From contig MWBW01000026.1 in NCBI GenBank assembly GCA_002069725.1, forward strand, positions 1-38,788: 38,788 nt of DNA, given 5' to 3'. This document shows, in pieces, positions 1 through 7,379 of the stretch. The notes under the pieces are model-generated. The model saw only the letters and a program-made list of their open reading frames with translations, made no database searches and was not told where the DNA came from. Every line of letters begins with the position of its first letter. Position 1 is the first letter of the stretch. Made by a program: the position numbers and the translations under genes. Origin of the DNA: Firmicutes bacterium ADurb.Bin248 (GTDB lineage: Bacteria; Bacillota; Clostridia; Christensenellales; CAG-138).

Positions 1-129
1 ATCGGCGTTGCGGAAATGTACGTCGCCGACCCGCGCTTCACGGCCTATTACGACGCCGTCGCGCCCGGCTGCGCGGCATTCCTGCGGGACGCGGTCCGCG
101 TTTACTGCGGGGAAGGCGCGGGCAACTGA
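1..129 (+). CDS. C-terminal end of a TipAS-domain (MerR family) regulator, partial
   Basis: The window opens inside this gene and only the last 42 residues are present. They read GVAEMYVADPRFTAYYD followed by a PGCAAFLRDAV segment. This matches the last helices of the TipAS antibiotic-recognition domain of TipA-like MerR regulators, where a YvaDpRFtayYd motif precedes a pGtaefLrdAi helix. In that family a thiopeptide or other hydrophobic drug binds TipAS and activates transcription through the N-terminal MerR domain, which would lie left of the window. The family call rests on these two short motifs only; whether a MerR domain is attached cannot be seen. Confidence 0.6.
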   Translation: MGVAEMYVADPRFTAYYDAVAPGCAAFLRDAVRVYCGEGAGN

Positions 130-153
130 CGGGCTGGAACAATCAGCAGGAAA

Positions 154-179
154 CGGGGCGCTCCACGCGGGGCGCCCCG
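154..179 (-). terminator. GC-rich hairpin between convergent genes, possible terminator
   Basis: Eight-base arms CGGGGCGC and GCGCCCCG enclose a ten-base loop. Read on the minus strand, the hairpin lies just past the stop of the ribbon-helix-helix gene and is followed by GTTTCC, so the U-tract is short. It could end the minus-strand gene or be shared with the plus-strand TipAS gene that ends at 129. Confidence 0.4.
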
Positions 180-183
180 CCGC

Positions 184-558
184 TTACAGCTCGTAATGAT
201 CCTCGATTTCGCGGCTGCATTTCACCTTGCCGTAGACGGTCAGCCTGCGGTACGCGCGCTTCATCATCTCGAGCGTGACGTCCGGCGCGACGATGAGCAT
301 CCCGAGCACGACGCAATCCTGGAGGCCGCCCGCCTTTTCAAGATCGTGCGGGCCGATGCGCACAATGCCTATGGTGATGTTCTTCTCGACGAAATCGCGC
401 TTGAGCGCGGCCTCGTGGCCGTCGAGCTGCCGTTTCACGGCGGAGCGCAAAAAGTCCGTCCGGTTGCCGTAATAGCCCTGGCTGACCAGATAGTCGATCT
501 TCCCCAAATCCACCACGCTGATGTTGAGCGTGAGCTTTTCGCTGTTTTCTTCGAGCAT
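184..558 (-). CDS. Ribbon-helix-helix (CopG-like) transcriptional regulator
   Basis: This 124-residue protein starts with a short beta strand (EKLTLNISVVDLGKID) followed by two helices with the GNRTDFLRSAVKRQL pattern. That is the ribbon-helix-helix DNA-binding fold at about residues 7-50. The rest (residues 55-124) is a small alpha/beta domain I do not recognise, with IGIVRIG and CVVLGMLIVAPDV segments that may bind a ligand or drive oligomerisation. An AGGAGG-like site lies just upstream of the ATG at 558. Its promoter contains a perfect palindrome in the spacer (separate entry), so it very probably represses itself. Nothing nearby identifies other targets. The fold is fairly sure; the signal it responds to is unknown. 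Confidence 0.75.
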   Translation of the reverse strand: MLEENSEKLTLNISVVDLGKIDYLVSQGYYGNRTDFLRSAVKRQLDGHEAALKRDFVEKNITIGIVRIGPHDLEKAGGLQDCVVLGMLIVAPDVTLEMMKRAYRRLTVYGKVKCSREIEDHYEL

Positions 559-588
559 GATCCAAACCCTCCTTTTCGGGATGGCTTG

Positions 589-632
589 AGTATACCATCT
601 GTACAGATGGAAATCAACTGTTGTTCAGATGG
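589..632 (-). promoter_or_regulatory. Promoter of the ribbon-helix-helix gene with operator in the spacer
   Basis: On the minus strand the -35 box TTGATT (612-617) and the -10 box TATACT (589-594) are 17 bases apart. Bases 595-610 of that spacer form the perfect 16-base palindrome CCATCTGTACAGATGG. A further half site CAGATGG lies at 626-632, 22 bases (about two helical turns) from the same half site at 604-610. A repressor bound here would cover both promoter boxes, which fits autoregulation by the adjacent ribbon-helix-helix protein. Confidence 0.8.
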
Positions 633-660
633 TTTCTAGGCGAATCAAAGATATTTCGGC

Positions 661-1011
661 TCATTCCTTCGGGAAGCTCCTCAAATACACATGGTTCCCG
701 TCGGGGTCGAGCAAATGCAGGTTCCGCGCGCCCCATGGCCGCGCCGCGGGCGGCTCGAGCACGGTCACGCCCATGCGAAGCAGCCGCTCGTATTCCGCGT
801 CCACATCCGGCACGGTGAAGGCGAGCGCGATGTTTTGATTCGCGTTGTTCTTTTTGTTTCCGTCGTCGTAGACCGTGAGCGCAACCTCCCCGGTCAGAAT
901 GAACTGATGGACTTCGTCCTCGCTGCCGTTATCCGCCCCGAGCAAGGCCTTGTAGAAATCCGCGAGGCGCTTCACGCCGTTCGTGCACAGGCACACTTCG
1001 CCAAGGGTCAT
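661..1011 (-). CDS. VOC family (glyoxalase/bleomycin-resistance fold) protein
   Basis: A 116-residue protein starting MTLGEVCLCTNGVKRLADFYKALLG and ending with LLDPDGNHVYLRSF, the usual beginning and end of a single VOC domain. The middle has a FTVPDVDAEYERLLRMG stretch typical of the second beta-alpha-beta unit. Proteins of this fold are small metalloenzymes or drug-binding proteins; the substrate cannot be told. I chose the start at 1011 because AAGGAGG lies nine bases upstream; the longer open frame to 1173 runs into the DUF1697 gene and has an Arg-rich extension unlike the family. It lies 29 bases after the DUF1697 stop on the same strand and may be cotranscribed with it and mutY. Confidence 0.85.
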   Translation of the reverse strand: MTLGEVCLCTNGVKRLADFYKALLGADNGSEDEVHQFILTGEVALTVYDDGNKKNNANQNIALAFTVPDVDAEYERLLRMGVTVLEPPAARPWGARNLHLLDPDGNHVYLRSFPKE

Positions 1012-1040
1012 GGGGAAACCTCCTTCAGAACCGTTTTCGT

Positions 1041-1589
1041 TCACCTCATCGCCCCGACGATCTTCCCGAGCGTGTTCACGTTTCTCGACGTGACGGCGCT
1101 TTTGTATTTCCTGCTCCCGAGTATCCTCGAACCGAAGGCGGAATCGGTCGTGCCGCCCTTGGGCACGCTCCACAGCGCGTCCTTGCCGCGCAGCGCGAGC
1201 GCTTCGCCGGGCAGTTGCGTGAGCGAGGCGAACAGCCCCGGCAGCCCGGCGGCGACTTCGTCCGATTCTGCGAACAGCGCGTAGAGATGGCAGCCCTCGG
1301 GTTTGGGGAATTCTTTGGCCCGGGCGAGCAGGCGCGCGAGCTCGGCTTCATCCCGCAGGAACACGTGCGCGTCATAGCCGAAGCGCGCGGACAGTTCCGC
1401 CTCGACGCGGCGCTTGAGCTCCGCCTCCGGCGCGCCCGTTTCATCCGTAAAAACGACGTTCCCGGTCGCGAGCACGGTCTTTATCCCCGAAAAGCCCATT
1501 TCAGCGAACGCCGCGCGCAGCGCGTCCATCTTGATGACGACGCCGTTGACGTTGACGCCGCGCAGCAGCGCGCAATACGCTTTGCCCAT
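1041..1589 (-). CDS. DUF1697 domain protein
   Basis: This 182-residue protein begins MGKAYCALLRGVNVNG, carries a GFSGIKTVLATGNVVF segment and ends with SAVTSRNVNTLGKIVGAM. These are the hallmarks of the DUF1697 family: the LLRGiNVgG start, the v.tYiqSGNvvF-like centre and the tsRNwnTv end. The biochemical role of the family is not known to me. The start at 1589 follows a GAGGGG site by five bases; the GTG two codons earlier overlaps that site. The gene starts nine bases after the mutY stop codon and is probably in its operon. Confidence 0.85.
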   Translation of the reverse strand: MGKAYCALLRGVNVNGVVIKMDALRAAFAEMGFSGIKTVLATGNVVFTDETGAPEAELKRRVEAELSARFGYDAHVFLRDEAELARLLARAKEFPKPEGCHLYALFAESDEVAAGLPGLFASLTQLPGEALALRGKDALWSVPKGGTTDSAFGSRILGSRKYKSAVTSRNVNTLGKIVGAMR

Positions 1590-1598
1590 ACGCACCCC

Positions 1599-2672
1599 TC
1601 AATCGTAAAGTCCTTCAAGCAGCTTTCGGAACGCGCTCGGCAGCGCGTATTCCCTTTCCAGTTCGCCGCGGCCCGCCCAAACGAAGCTATGGCTTCGCGC
1701 GCCGCATTCCACGGCGCAGCAGGTCATTTCCCAACGGATGTGTGTGAAAACATGCGCGCGCGAAAACCGCCGCGTCAGCGCCAAAGGCTCCGTTTCCCAT
1801 TGCGCGGCGAGGTCGAGCACCGCCTGCGCGTCCAGCGCGCCCGGGACGTTTGGCAGTTCCCACAGCCCGCCGAGCAGTCCCTCGCCCTCCCTTCGGCGCA
1901 GGGCGATTCTCCCTTCGCAAACGAGCAGCAGCACGGTCCGATCCTCGACGCGGCGCGGCTGCTTGCGCGATTTTACGGGGAGGCGCGCGATGGCGTTGTT
2001 CCGCTTCGCGAAGCACAGTTCCGCCGCCGGGCAGGCGCCGCATTTCGGCGCGCCGTTGGGCAGGCATACCACGGCGCCCAACTCCATGAGGCTTTGCGTG
2101 AAGTCGCCGCGGCGCGATTCGGGATAGATCGCCGCGAGCGCGTCCGTCACGCTTTGCTTCGCCGCGGGCAGGTCAATGGGCGCATCAAAGCCCGCGATGC
2201 GGCTCATGATGCGCAGAACGTTTCCGTCTGCGGCGGGCACGGGCAGATCGAAGCAGATGCTCGCGAGCGCGCCCGCCGTGTATGGGCCGACGCCCGGCAG
2301 TTCCCGAAGCCCTTCGTATGTGTCGGGAAAGCGTCCGCCGAGCCCGAATTCGATCTTTTGCACGGCCTTTTGCAGGTTGCGCGCGCGGCTGTAGTAGCCA
2401 AGGCCCTCCCAGAGCTTGAGCAGAGTCCCCTCGCCGCAGCGTGCGAGCGCGCCGAGTGTGGGCAGCGCCTCGAGGAAGCGCGGGTAATAGTCCTTCACGA
2501 CCTCCGCGCGCGTCTGCTGAAGCATGATTTCCGATACGAGTATGCGGTAGGGCTCCCTGTCCCGCCGCCAGGGCAAATCGCGGGCGTTTTCGCCGTACCA
2601 GGCGAGCAGCAATCCGGGCAGCGCCGCGAGGCCTTCGATATTCACCTGTATCCGCTCCGCCCGCCCATTCAT
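1599..2672 (-). CDS. mutY: Adenine DNA glycosylase MutY
   Basis: MutY removes adenine paired with 8-oxoguanine and so prevents G-to-T mutations. The 357-residue length is normal. The catalytic Glu48 lies in LVSEIMLQQT, the helix-hairpin-helix is LPGVGPYTAGA (125-135), and the catalytic Asp149 is in ADGNVLRI. The iron-sulfur cluster ligands are Cys203, Cys211, Cys214 and Cys220, giving spacing 7-2-5, with one residue more in the first gap than in the E. coli enzyme. The C-terminal third (about 240-357) is the NUDIX-like domain that recognises 8-oxoguanine, with the RRREGEGLLGGLWELPNV motif. It heads a probable mutY-DUF1697-VOC unit on the minus strand. Confidence 0.95.
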   Translation of the reverse strand: MNGRAERIQVNIEGLAALPGLLLAWYGENARDLPWRRDREPYRILVSEIMLQQTRAEVVKDYYPRFLEALPTLGALARCGEGTLLKLWEGLGYYSRARNLQKAVQKIEFGLGGRFPDTYEGLRELPGVGPYTAGALASICFDLPVPAADGNVLRIMSRIAGFDAPIDLPAAKQSVTDALAAIYPESRRGDFTQSLMELGAVVCLPNGAPKCGACPAAELCFAKRNNAIARLPVKSRKQPRRVEDRTVLLLVCEGRIALRRREGEGLLGGLWELPNVPGALDAQAVLDLAAQWETEPLALTRRFSRAHVFTHIRWEMTCCAVECGARSHSFVWAGRGELEREYALPSAFRKLLEGLYD

Positions 2673-2696
2673 CCGATCAGCCTCGCTTTCCTTCCT

Positions 2697-2725
2697 ATGC
2701 TAACACGCCGCGGTTCCGCGCGCAA
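2697..2725 (-). promoter_or_regulatory. Possible mutY promoter
   Basis: On the minus strand TTGCGC (2720-2725) and TAGCAT (2697-2702) are 17 bases apart and lie 25-53 bases upstream of the mutY start. Both boxes depart from consensus, so this is a weak call. Confidence 0.4.
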
Positions 2726-2784
2726 GGGCGCTCCGACCGGCCGGGCTTCATGAAAAGTTCATAACAGCGGAGGGTAAAATCGTG

Positions 2785-2790
2785 TATAAT
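2785..2790 (+). promoter_or_regulatory. -10 box for the left ABC module
   Basis: A consensus TATAAT stands 49 bases before the permease ATG at 2840. I see no convincing -35 box at 16-18 bases. Confidence 0.4.
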
Positions 2791-2839
2791 AAGTAAAAAG
2801 TTTCCTGTTCCACATCCGGTTTTTTCTTGAGAGGACTGT

Positions 2840-3612
2840 ATGCTTCGCTGTATGCGCGTCGAGTTCCAACGGCTTTTCCGCCAGCGCGAGCTTTGGATCG
2901 CGCTCATCGCGTGCGCGCTCGTCGCGCTCGCGGGGCTGATCGAATCCACGCGGAATCTGCGCTTCCGCGTATATGAAACCATTTCCTCGGCCGAAAGGCA
3001 TACCCTGCTGAACACGTCGATGGGCACGCTCGCGGTAGTGTTCCTCATCCCCATACTCGCGGCGCTGCCCAACGCGACCTCGTATGTGTCCGAGCGAAGG
3101 AACAATGCCGTCAGCGTGCTGCTCCCGCGCTGCGGCGCGCGCGCGTATTACTGGGGCAAGGCCGCCGCGATCGCCCTCACGGCTTTTTTCCTCTCCTGTC
3201 TGCCCGTGCTGCTCAACCTCGCGTACTGCCTGATCGCCTACCCGCTCAAGCCCTTTGAAACGATGAGTTTCGGCGTGATCTACGAGCAGCTTGGCTGGGC
3301 GAACGAGCTGCGCTATACCTCGGCGGCGCGCTCGCGTTCTTTCTGACCTGGCTCGCCGTGACGCCGGGGCAGATCGCCGCGAGCCTTCTCTTGGGCGTCG
3401 CGGGCGGCTGGCCTGTGAAGCTCTTCCCTTCGGCGCAGGGCATACTCGCGCTGCACGAGCTGCCCGCGCTCGCCAGGGCTCTGCCCGAGGCGGCCGCCTT
3501 CGCGCTGCCCGGCTTCACGGTCGCCTTTTCCGCCTGCTACTCGCTTTTTGCCGCCGTTTTACTCGCGGCGCTGGGCGCGCGCGCCATACGAAAATACGAC
3601 TTCACGCTCTAG
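2840..3612 (+). pseudogene. ABC-2 type permease, interrupted by a frameshift
   Basis: The first frame (2840-3346) encodes a membrane helix near residues 17-36, a SSAERHTLLNTSMGTLAVVFLIPILAALP stretch with a second helix, then helices after AYYWGKAAAIALTAFF, and ends abruptly in SAARSRSF. From about 3290 the next frame carries on in register with permease-like helices (YLGGALAFFLTWLAVTPGQ, then AAVLLAALGARAIRKYDFTL) to a stop at 3612. The two parts together give about 257 residues, the size of the intact permease at 8316-9098, with which it shares a PILAALP segment and an RxxxxxxLPR region. A one-base error or mutation between roughly 3280 and 3320 explains this. It precedes its ATPase by eight bases. 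It may be a true pseudogene or a sequencing error. Confidence 0.75.
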
Positions 3613-3620
3613 GAGGTCCC

Positions 3621-4265
3621 ATGGACGCCATCGTGCTCGACCACGTATCAAAAACGCTCAAGGGAAGGCGCGTGCTCGACGACGTTTGCCTCTCGCTCGC
3701 CCCGGGCGGGATCTACGGCTTTTTCGGCCGCAACGCTTCGGGCAAAACCATGCTGCTGCGCGCGGTGGCCGGGCTGATCCATGTGGACGCGGGGGAGGTT
3801 ACGGTGTTCGGCCGGCGCGTGCACAAGGATATCGAGTATCCGCCGGACATGGGGCTTGTCATAGAGAACATCGGTCTTTGGGGCAGCCTGACGGCGCTCG
3901 AGAACCTGCGTCTGCTCGCGGACATCCGCCGCGTCGCGAGCGAAAAGGACATCCGCGCCGCGCTTCGCCGCGTGGGGCTCGCGCCCGAGGACAGGCGCAA
4001 ATACCGCGCCTTTTCGATGGGCATGCGCCAGAAGCTCGCGCTCGCGCAGGCGGTCATGGAGAAACCGCGCCTGCTTTTATTGGACGAGCCGACCAACGGC
4101 CTCGACGACGAGGCGGTGACGCTTTTCCGCGCGCTGGCCGCCGAGGAAAAGGCGCGGGGCGCGACCATACTGATCGCCACGCATCAGAAGGAGGATGTGC
4201 TCGATCTGTGCGATCGCGCGTTCTCCATCGGCGAGGGCCGGTGCAGGGAGCGGGAGGTGGGGTGA
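3621..4265 (+). CDS. ABC transporter ATP-binding protein
   Basis: This 214-residue ATPase has Walker A GRNASGKT (36-43; Ala and Ser replace the usual NGSGKT), the signature FSMGMRQK (131-138) and Walker B LLLLDEPTNGLD (151-162), with the switch His in ATHQ. The short length and FSMGMRQ signature are typical of BcrA/CcmA-like ATPases that drive ABC-2 type exporters of peptides, antibiotics or lipids. The start at 3621 follows AGGAGG by five bases; longer frames upstream run through the permease. It would power the frameshifted permease encoded just before it. The cargo is unknown. Confidence 0.9.
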   Translation: MDAIVLDHVSKTLKGRRVLDDVCLSLAPGGIYGFFGRNASGKTMLLRAVAGLIHVDAGEVTVFGRRVHKDIEYPPDMGLVIENIGLWGSLTALENLRLLADIRRVASEKDIRAALRRVGLAPEDRRKYRAFSMGMRQKLALAQAVMEKPRLLLLDEPTNGLDDEAVTLFRALAAEEKARGATILIATHQKEDVLDLCDRAFSIGEGRCREREVG

Positions 4266-4269
4266 GGGT

Positions 4270-4962
4270 ATGCGCGGGAACCGGGTTTACGTTTTGATCC
4301 TCGCGGCGCTCGTGCTCGCCTCCGCCGTCACGGCGTTCATCATACGCGCGAGCATACCGCACTTTGCGCTTTCGGATGAGAGCATCGCGGATTTCCTCAT
4401 GTATTCAAGAGGCTTCAATCCCGAGGACCTCGACGAGTTCCCGACATCACAGGGACTCATCGGAAGCGCGAAGCTGATCGCCGTCGTGACGCCCACGGGC
4501 AACCGGGAGCTGAAGAACGGCCGCGTCCTCTCGGAGTTCGTCGTTTCCTTCGTGCTCCTTTCCAACGGGAAGGCTTCGGCGGGCGACACGATCTACATCT
4601 ACGAGTCCGTGCACGTCAACACCTATGAAGGCAACCCAAGCGTCTCCCTGATGAGCGGCACGCTCAATCTGATGCAGGAAGGCGCGCAATACCTCGTGCT
4701 GCTGCGCTTCTTCGACCAGACGGAACGATATGATTATACCGAAAAAGACCTCGTGACGTATAAATTCGTCAGCGAGAGCTTCGCGGCCTATCCCTGGGGG
4801 GAATACCGGTATCTGTATCTGCCCGAGGACGGCAGCGTCGCTCCGCCTGCCTACCGCGACGCGCGGCAATACACGAACATCTTCGGTGACGAGCGCGTCC
4901 GGGAGCTGTACGAGGCGCTGATGGCGGAGATGCTCTCGTATGCGGAGAAGAAGCCCGGCTGA
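4270..4962 (+). CDS. Membrane-anchored protein of the left ABC module, unknown function
   Basis: The 230-residue product starts MRGNRVYVLILAALVLASAVTAFII, one N-terminal membrane helix or uncleaved signal anchor. The rest is predicted to be outside the membrane, with beta-rich segments such as LIGSAKLIAVVTP and GDTIYIYESVHV and a QYLVLLRFFDQTERYDY stretch. I do not recognise the family with certainty; parts recall small extracellular domains found beside Clostridial ABC genes. The start at 4270 lies five bases after the ATPase stop, with GGTGAGG before it, so translation is probably coupled. A role as an accessory surface protein of the ABC module is inferred from position. Confidence 0.7.
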   Translation: MRGNRVYVLILAALVLASAVTAFIIRASIPHFALSDESIADFLMYSRGFNPEDLDEFPTSQGLIGSAKLIAVVTPTGNRELKNGRVLSEFVVSFVLLSNGKASAGDTIYIYESVHVNTYEGNPSVSLMSGTLNLMQEGAQYLVLLRFFDQTERYDYTEKDLVTYKFVSESFAAYPWGEYRYLYLPEDGSVAPPAYRDARQYTNIFGDERVRELYEALMAEMLSYAEKKPG

Positions 4963-4976
4963 GGCGGGCCTTCTCC
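4944..4976. terminator. Hairpin at the meeting point of two convergent ABC modules
   Basis: GGAGAAG and GCCCG pair with CGGGC and CTTCTCC around a short loop, with a two-base bulge. It overlaps the stop at 4962 and covers most of the 24-base gap to the convergent gene. There is no U-tract on either side, so termination is only possible, not shown. Confidence 0.35.
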
Positions 4977-4986
4977 GACCAGCTTT

Positions 4987-6726
4987 CTACCTCATCCTCA
5001 TCCCCCTGACGAACTTGCCCATCACAATGGCGGTCACAAGCACGGCGATCACCGCGAAGCCCACGAGCACCATGACCCACCACTGGACGACGGGCTTCTC
5101 CTCCTCGGTTTTGTCCGTATCCGTCTGGATCACCGGCGCCTTGATCTCGGTCGTGAAGTCTATGCTTACGACGTATTCCTCGTCCGCGTCGTCGTAGTAA
5201 GTTATGATATACCTCCCCCAGGTTTGCCCGTAGCTATCCGTATAGCCCTCGGTCATGGAAAGCATGCCGACGAACACCTTCAATTCTCCGTAGCCCGCCT
5301 CGCCGGGCAGGATGTCCCCGAGGAACACGCTCGAGGTCGGGAACAGCCCCGCGCCCTCGATCGTGACGGTCACGTTTCGCAGCGTCGCCTTGCCCACGTT
5401 GAACACGTTCGCGGGCAGCGTGAAGGTTTCGCCCGCCGTGACGGACTTTGCCACGCTGATGGAATCGTAGCTGATCTCCACCGGCTGCGTCACGGAAACG
5501 AGGAACTGCCGGGTTGAAGTATACGTCCCGCCGTAAAGGTCCTCGTAATCGAGCGTCACGGAGAACGCGCGGTTGCCCGCGAGCACGTCCTTGGTCGTTT
5601 TCAGCTTGAAGGATGCCGTCGCGCTTTCCTCCGAGGCGATGTTGTCCAGAAGCATCGCGTTGTTCGCGTCCGCGGGGAGGATGCCCGCCTCGGAGCTTTC
5701 CCACGAGAGCTTGACGCTCCGCGCGCGCAGGTTGCCGATGTTGTCGATGGTAAGCGTCACGGCGAATTCGGAATCCCCGCCGACGGTTCCGGGGTCAACG
5801 ACGCAATTTGAGATGAACAGCTCGGGCTTTTCGGCCTCCTGTTTGGGGATGTCGTTCGGGTCGGGCGGGGTCGCGCCGTCGGTGATCGTGACGTATACCG
5901 TAAAGCTCTGCCGCGCGGGGTTGCCGTTCGCGTCGAGGTAGGCCGCGTTTGCGACGATCGGGTAAGAGCCGTTGTAGCTGCCCTTTTCAAGCGGAATTTC
6001 GAAGGCGAACACGAACGCTGAATTCCATGCCGAGCGCGTCTGCGCGTAGTTGCCGTAGACGAAGGGGCTGTTTGCCGTTGCACCCAGGTCGAGCGTGACG
6101 GACACGCGCCCGTCGTAGGTGTCGCCGAAAAGCGGCAGTATGAGATACGCCTTGCCGTCCTTCACAAGAGGCATGTAGCCCTGCGCGTAGGTTTTCGCCA
6201 TGCCCGTGTAGAGCGTGCCGCTGTCGATGAACAGCGCGCCCGCGGCGTCCTTGGGCTCGGCGGCGTTCGGGTCCTTGCCGTCTTTGATCGTGAGATAGAC
6301 CGGGAACTCCTGCGTCTGCGCCTTGCCCGCGGAATCCGTGTAGCGCGCGCGGAAGGTCACGGCGTAGGTGCCGTTGACGCGGTTCGCCTTGAGCGGGAGG
6401 GAAAGCTTAATGAGGAACACGCCGCCCGCATCGGCCGCGACGTTGAACTCGTAATTGCCGTAGGAGAACGGCGAAGCGTCGCCCGTGTCGATGACGGGCG
6501 TCACGGTGATGGACGTTACCGCGGCGTCGCGCGATTTGAGCGGCAGCACGAAGTGCGCGTTGCCGCCGGATACCGTGGGCACATAGCCCTCGGCGTAGCT
6601 TTTGGCCATGCCCTCGTAGACGTTTTCCGTATCGATGTACAATACATCGCCCTCGGCGAGCGCCGCCGCCGCGAAAGCGAGCATGAGCACAAGGAACAGC
6701 GCCGTTCCCGCAACCGTCTTTTTCAT
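4987..6726 (-). CDS. Surface protein with repeated beta domains, C-terminally anchored, beside ABC genes
   Basis: The 579-residue product has a signal peptide (MKKTVAGTALFLVLMLAFAAAALAEG), a long extracellular part and one C-terminal membrane helix (WWVMVLVGFAVIAVLVTAIVMG) with a basic tail. Residues 24-155 and 156-295 are two tandem repeats, each opening with LyID...vYtGMAKtYAqGY and containing SPF.YGNY and a PVYLTI or TVYVTI end. Two CARDB/COG1361-like domains follow, starting near FISNCVVDPGTVGGDS and VEISYDSISVAKSVTAGE. ATG at 6726 was preferred because GGGAGG is seven bases upstream. The gene begins inside the end of the ATPase gene, so it belongs to the right-hand ABC module. I infer a role at the outer face, perhaps binding substrate or wall. 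Exact function is unknown. Confidence 0.7.
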   Translation of the reverse strand: MKKTVAGTALFLVLMLAFAAAALAEGDVLYIDTENVYEGMAKSYAEGYVPTVSGGNAHFVLPLKSRDAAVTSITVTPVIDTGDASPFSYGNYEFNVAADAGGVFLIKLSLPLKANRVNGTYAVTFRARYTDSAGKAQTQEFPVYLTIKDGKDPNAAEPKDAAGALFIDSGTLYTGMAKTYAQGYMPLVKDGKAYLILPLFGDTYDGRVSVTLDLGATANSPFVYGNYAQTRSAWNSAFVFAFEIPLEKGSYNGSYPIVANAAYLDANGNPARQSFTVYVTITDGATPPDPNDIPKQEAEKPELFISNCVVDPGTVGGDSEFAVTLTIDNIGNLRARSVKLSWESSEAGILPADANNAMLLDNIASEESATASFKLKTTKDVLAGNRAFSVTLDYEDLYGGTYTSTRQFLVSVTQPVEISYDSISVAKSVTAGETFTLPANVFNVGKATLRNVTVTIEGAGLFPTSSVFLGDILPGEAGYGELKVFVGMLSMTEGYTDSYGQTWGRYIITYYDDADEEYVVSIDFTTEIKAPVIQTDTDKTEEEKPVVQWWVMVLVGFAVIAVLVTAIVMGKFVRGMRMR

Positions 6727-6728
6727 CC

Positions 6729-7379
6729 TCATCCCTCCCGGATCATGGTCATGATCCCGCCGTCCATTTCGCACACCGTGTCGCAGAGTTCGTCGATGTC
6801 CTGCTGGTTGTGGCTCGCGAGCAAAACGGTCTTCCCTTCGTTCTTCAGCCCTTTCAATAGCGCGCGCATTTCGGCCGCGCCGTGCTTGTCCAATCCGTTG
6901 AGCGGCTCGTCCAGCACCAGAAGCTTCGGGTCCTCCATGATGGCCTGCGCGATGCCCAATCTCTGCCGCATGCCGAGGCTGTACTTTCCCACGGGCTTTT
7001 TCAATGTCGGGTCGAGTCCCACACGGCGGATAGCCGCCGCGATCTGCTCAAGCCCGATTTTTTTATTGAGCGAGGCGAGTATCTCGAGGTTCTTCACGCC
7101 GGAATATTGCGGCAAAAAGCCCGGCGTTTCGATGATGAGCCCCAGATTTCCCGGGAAATCGACATCCCGCCCGACGAGCCTGCCCTCGACGAAGATTTTC
7201 CCCTCCGTGGGCAGAAGGAAACCGCAGATGCACTTCATGAGCACGGTCTTGCCGCTGCCGTTGTTGCCGACAATGCCGTGGATTTTGCCCGCGCCGAAAT
7301 CGCGCGTGACGTTCTTTAAGACGCGCTCCTCGCCGAAGCTCTTGCTGACGTTCTGAACCGAAACGATGGCCTCTCTCAT
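6729..7379 (-). CDS. ABC transporter ATP-binding protein
   Basis: A 216-residue ATPase with Walker A GNNGSGKT (38-45), signature YSLGMRQRLGIAQA, Walker B LLVLDEPLNGLD and switch His in ASHNQQD. It is of the same ABC-2 exporter type as the ATPase at 3621 and shares its order of motifs, but has the standard Walker A. Its ATG overlaps the stop of the upstream permease by four bases (ATGA), and the surface protein starts within its last codons, so the four genes from 9098 to 4987 form one tight operon. Confidence 0.92.
   Translation of the reverse strand: MREAIVSVQNVSKSFGEERVLKNVTRDFGAGKIHGIVGNNGSGKTVLMKCICGFLLPTEGKIFVEGRLVGRDVDFPGNLGLIIETPGFLPQYSGVKNLEILASLNKKIGLEQIAAAIRRVGLDPTLKKPVGKYSLGMRQRLGIAQAIMEDPKLLVLDEPLNGLDKHGAAEMRALLKGLKNEGKTVLLASHNQQDIDELCDTVCEMDGGIMTMIREG

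Noticed and set aside
1215..2753. 512-codon open frame on the plus strand opposite mutY and the DUF1697 gene
   Set aside because: Arg/Ala-rich translation without domains; it is the shadow of well-recognised minus-strand genes in GC-rich DNA.
3291..4265. 324-codon frame that would make a longer ATPase
   Set aside because: The first 110 codons are out of frame with the permease helices and Arg-rich; the ATPase has its own AGGAGG and ATG at 3621.
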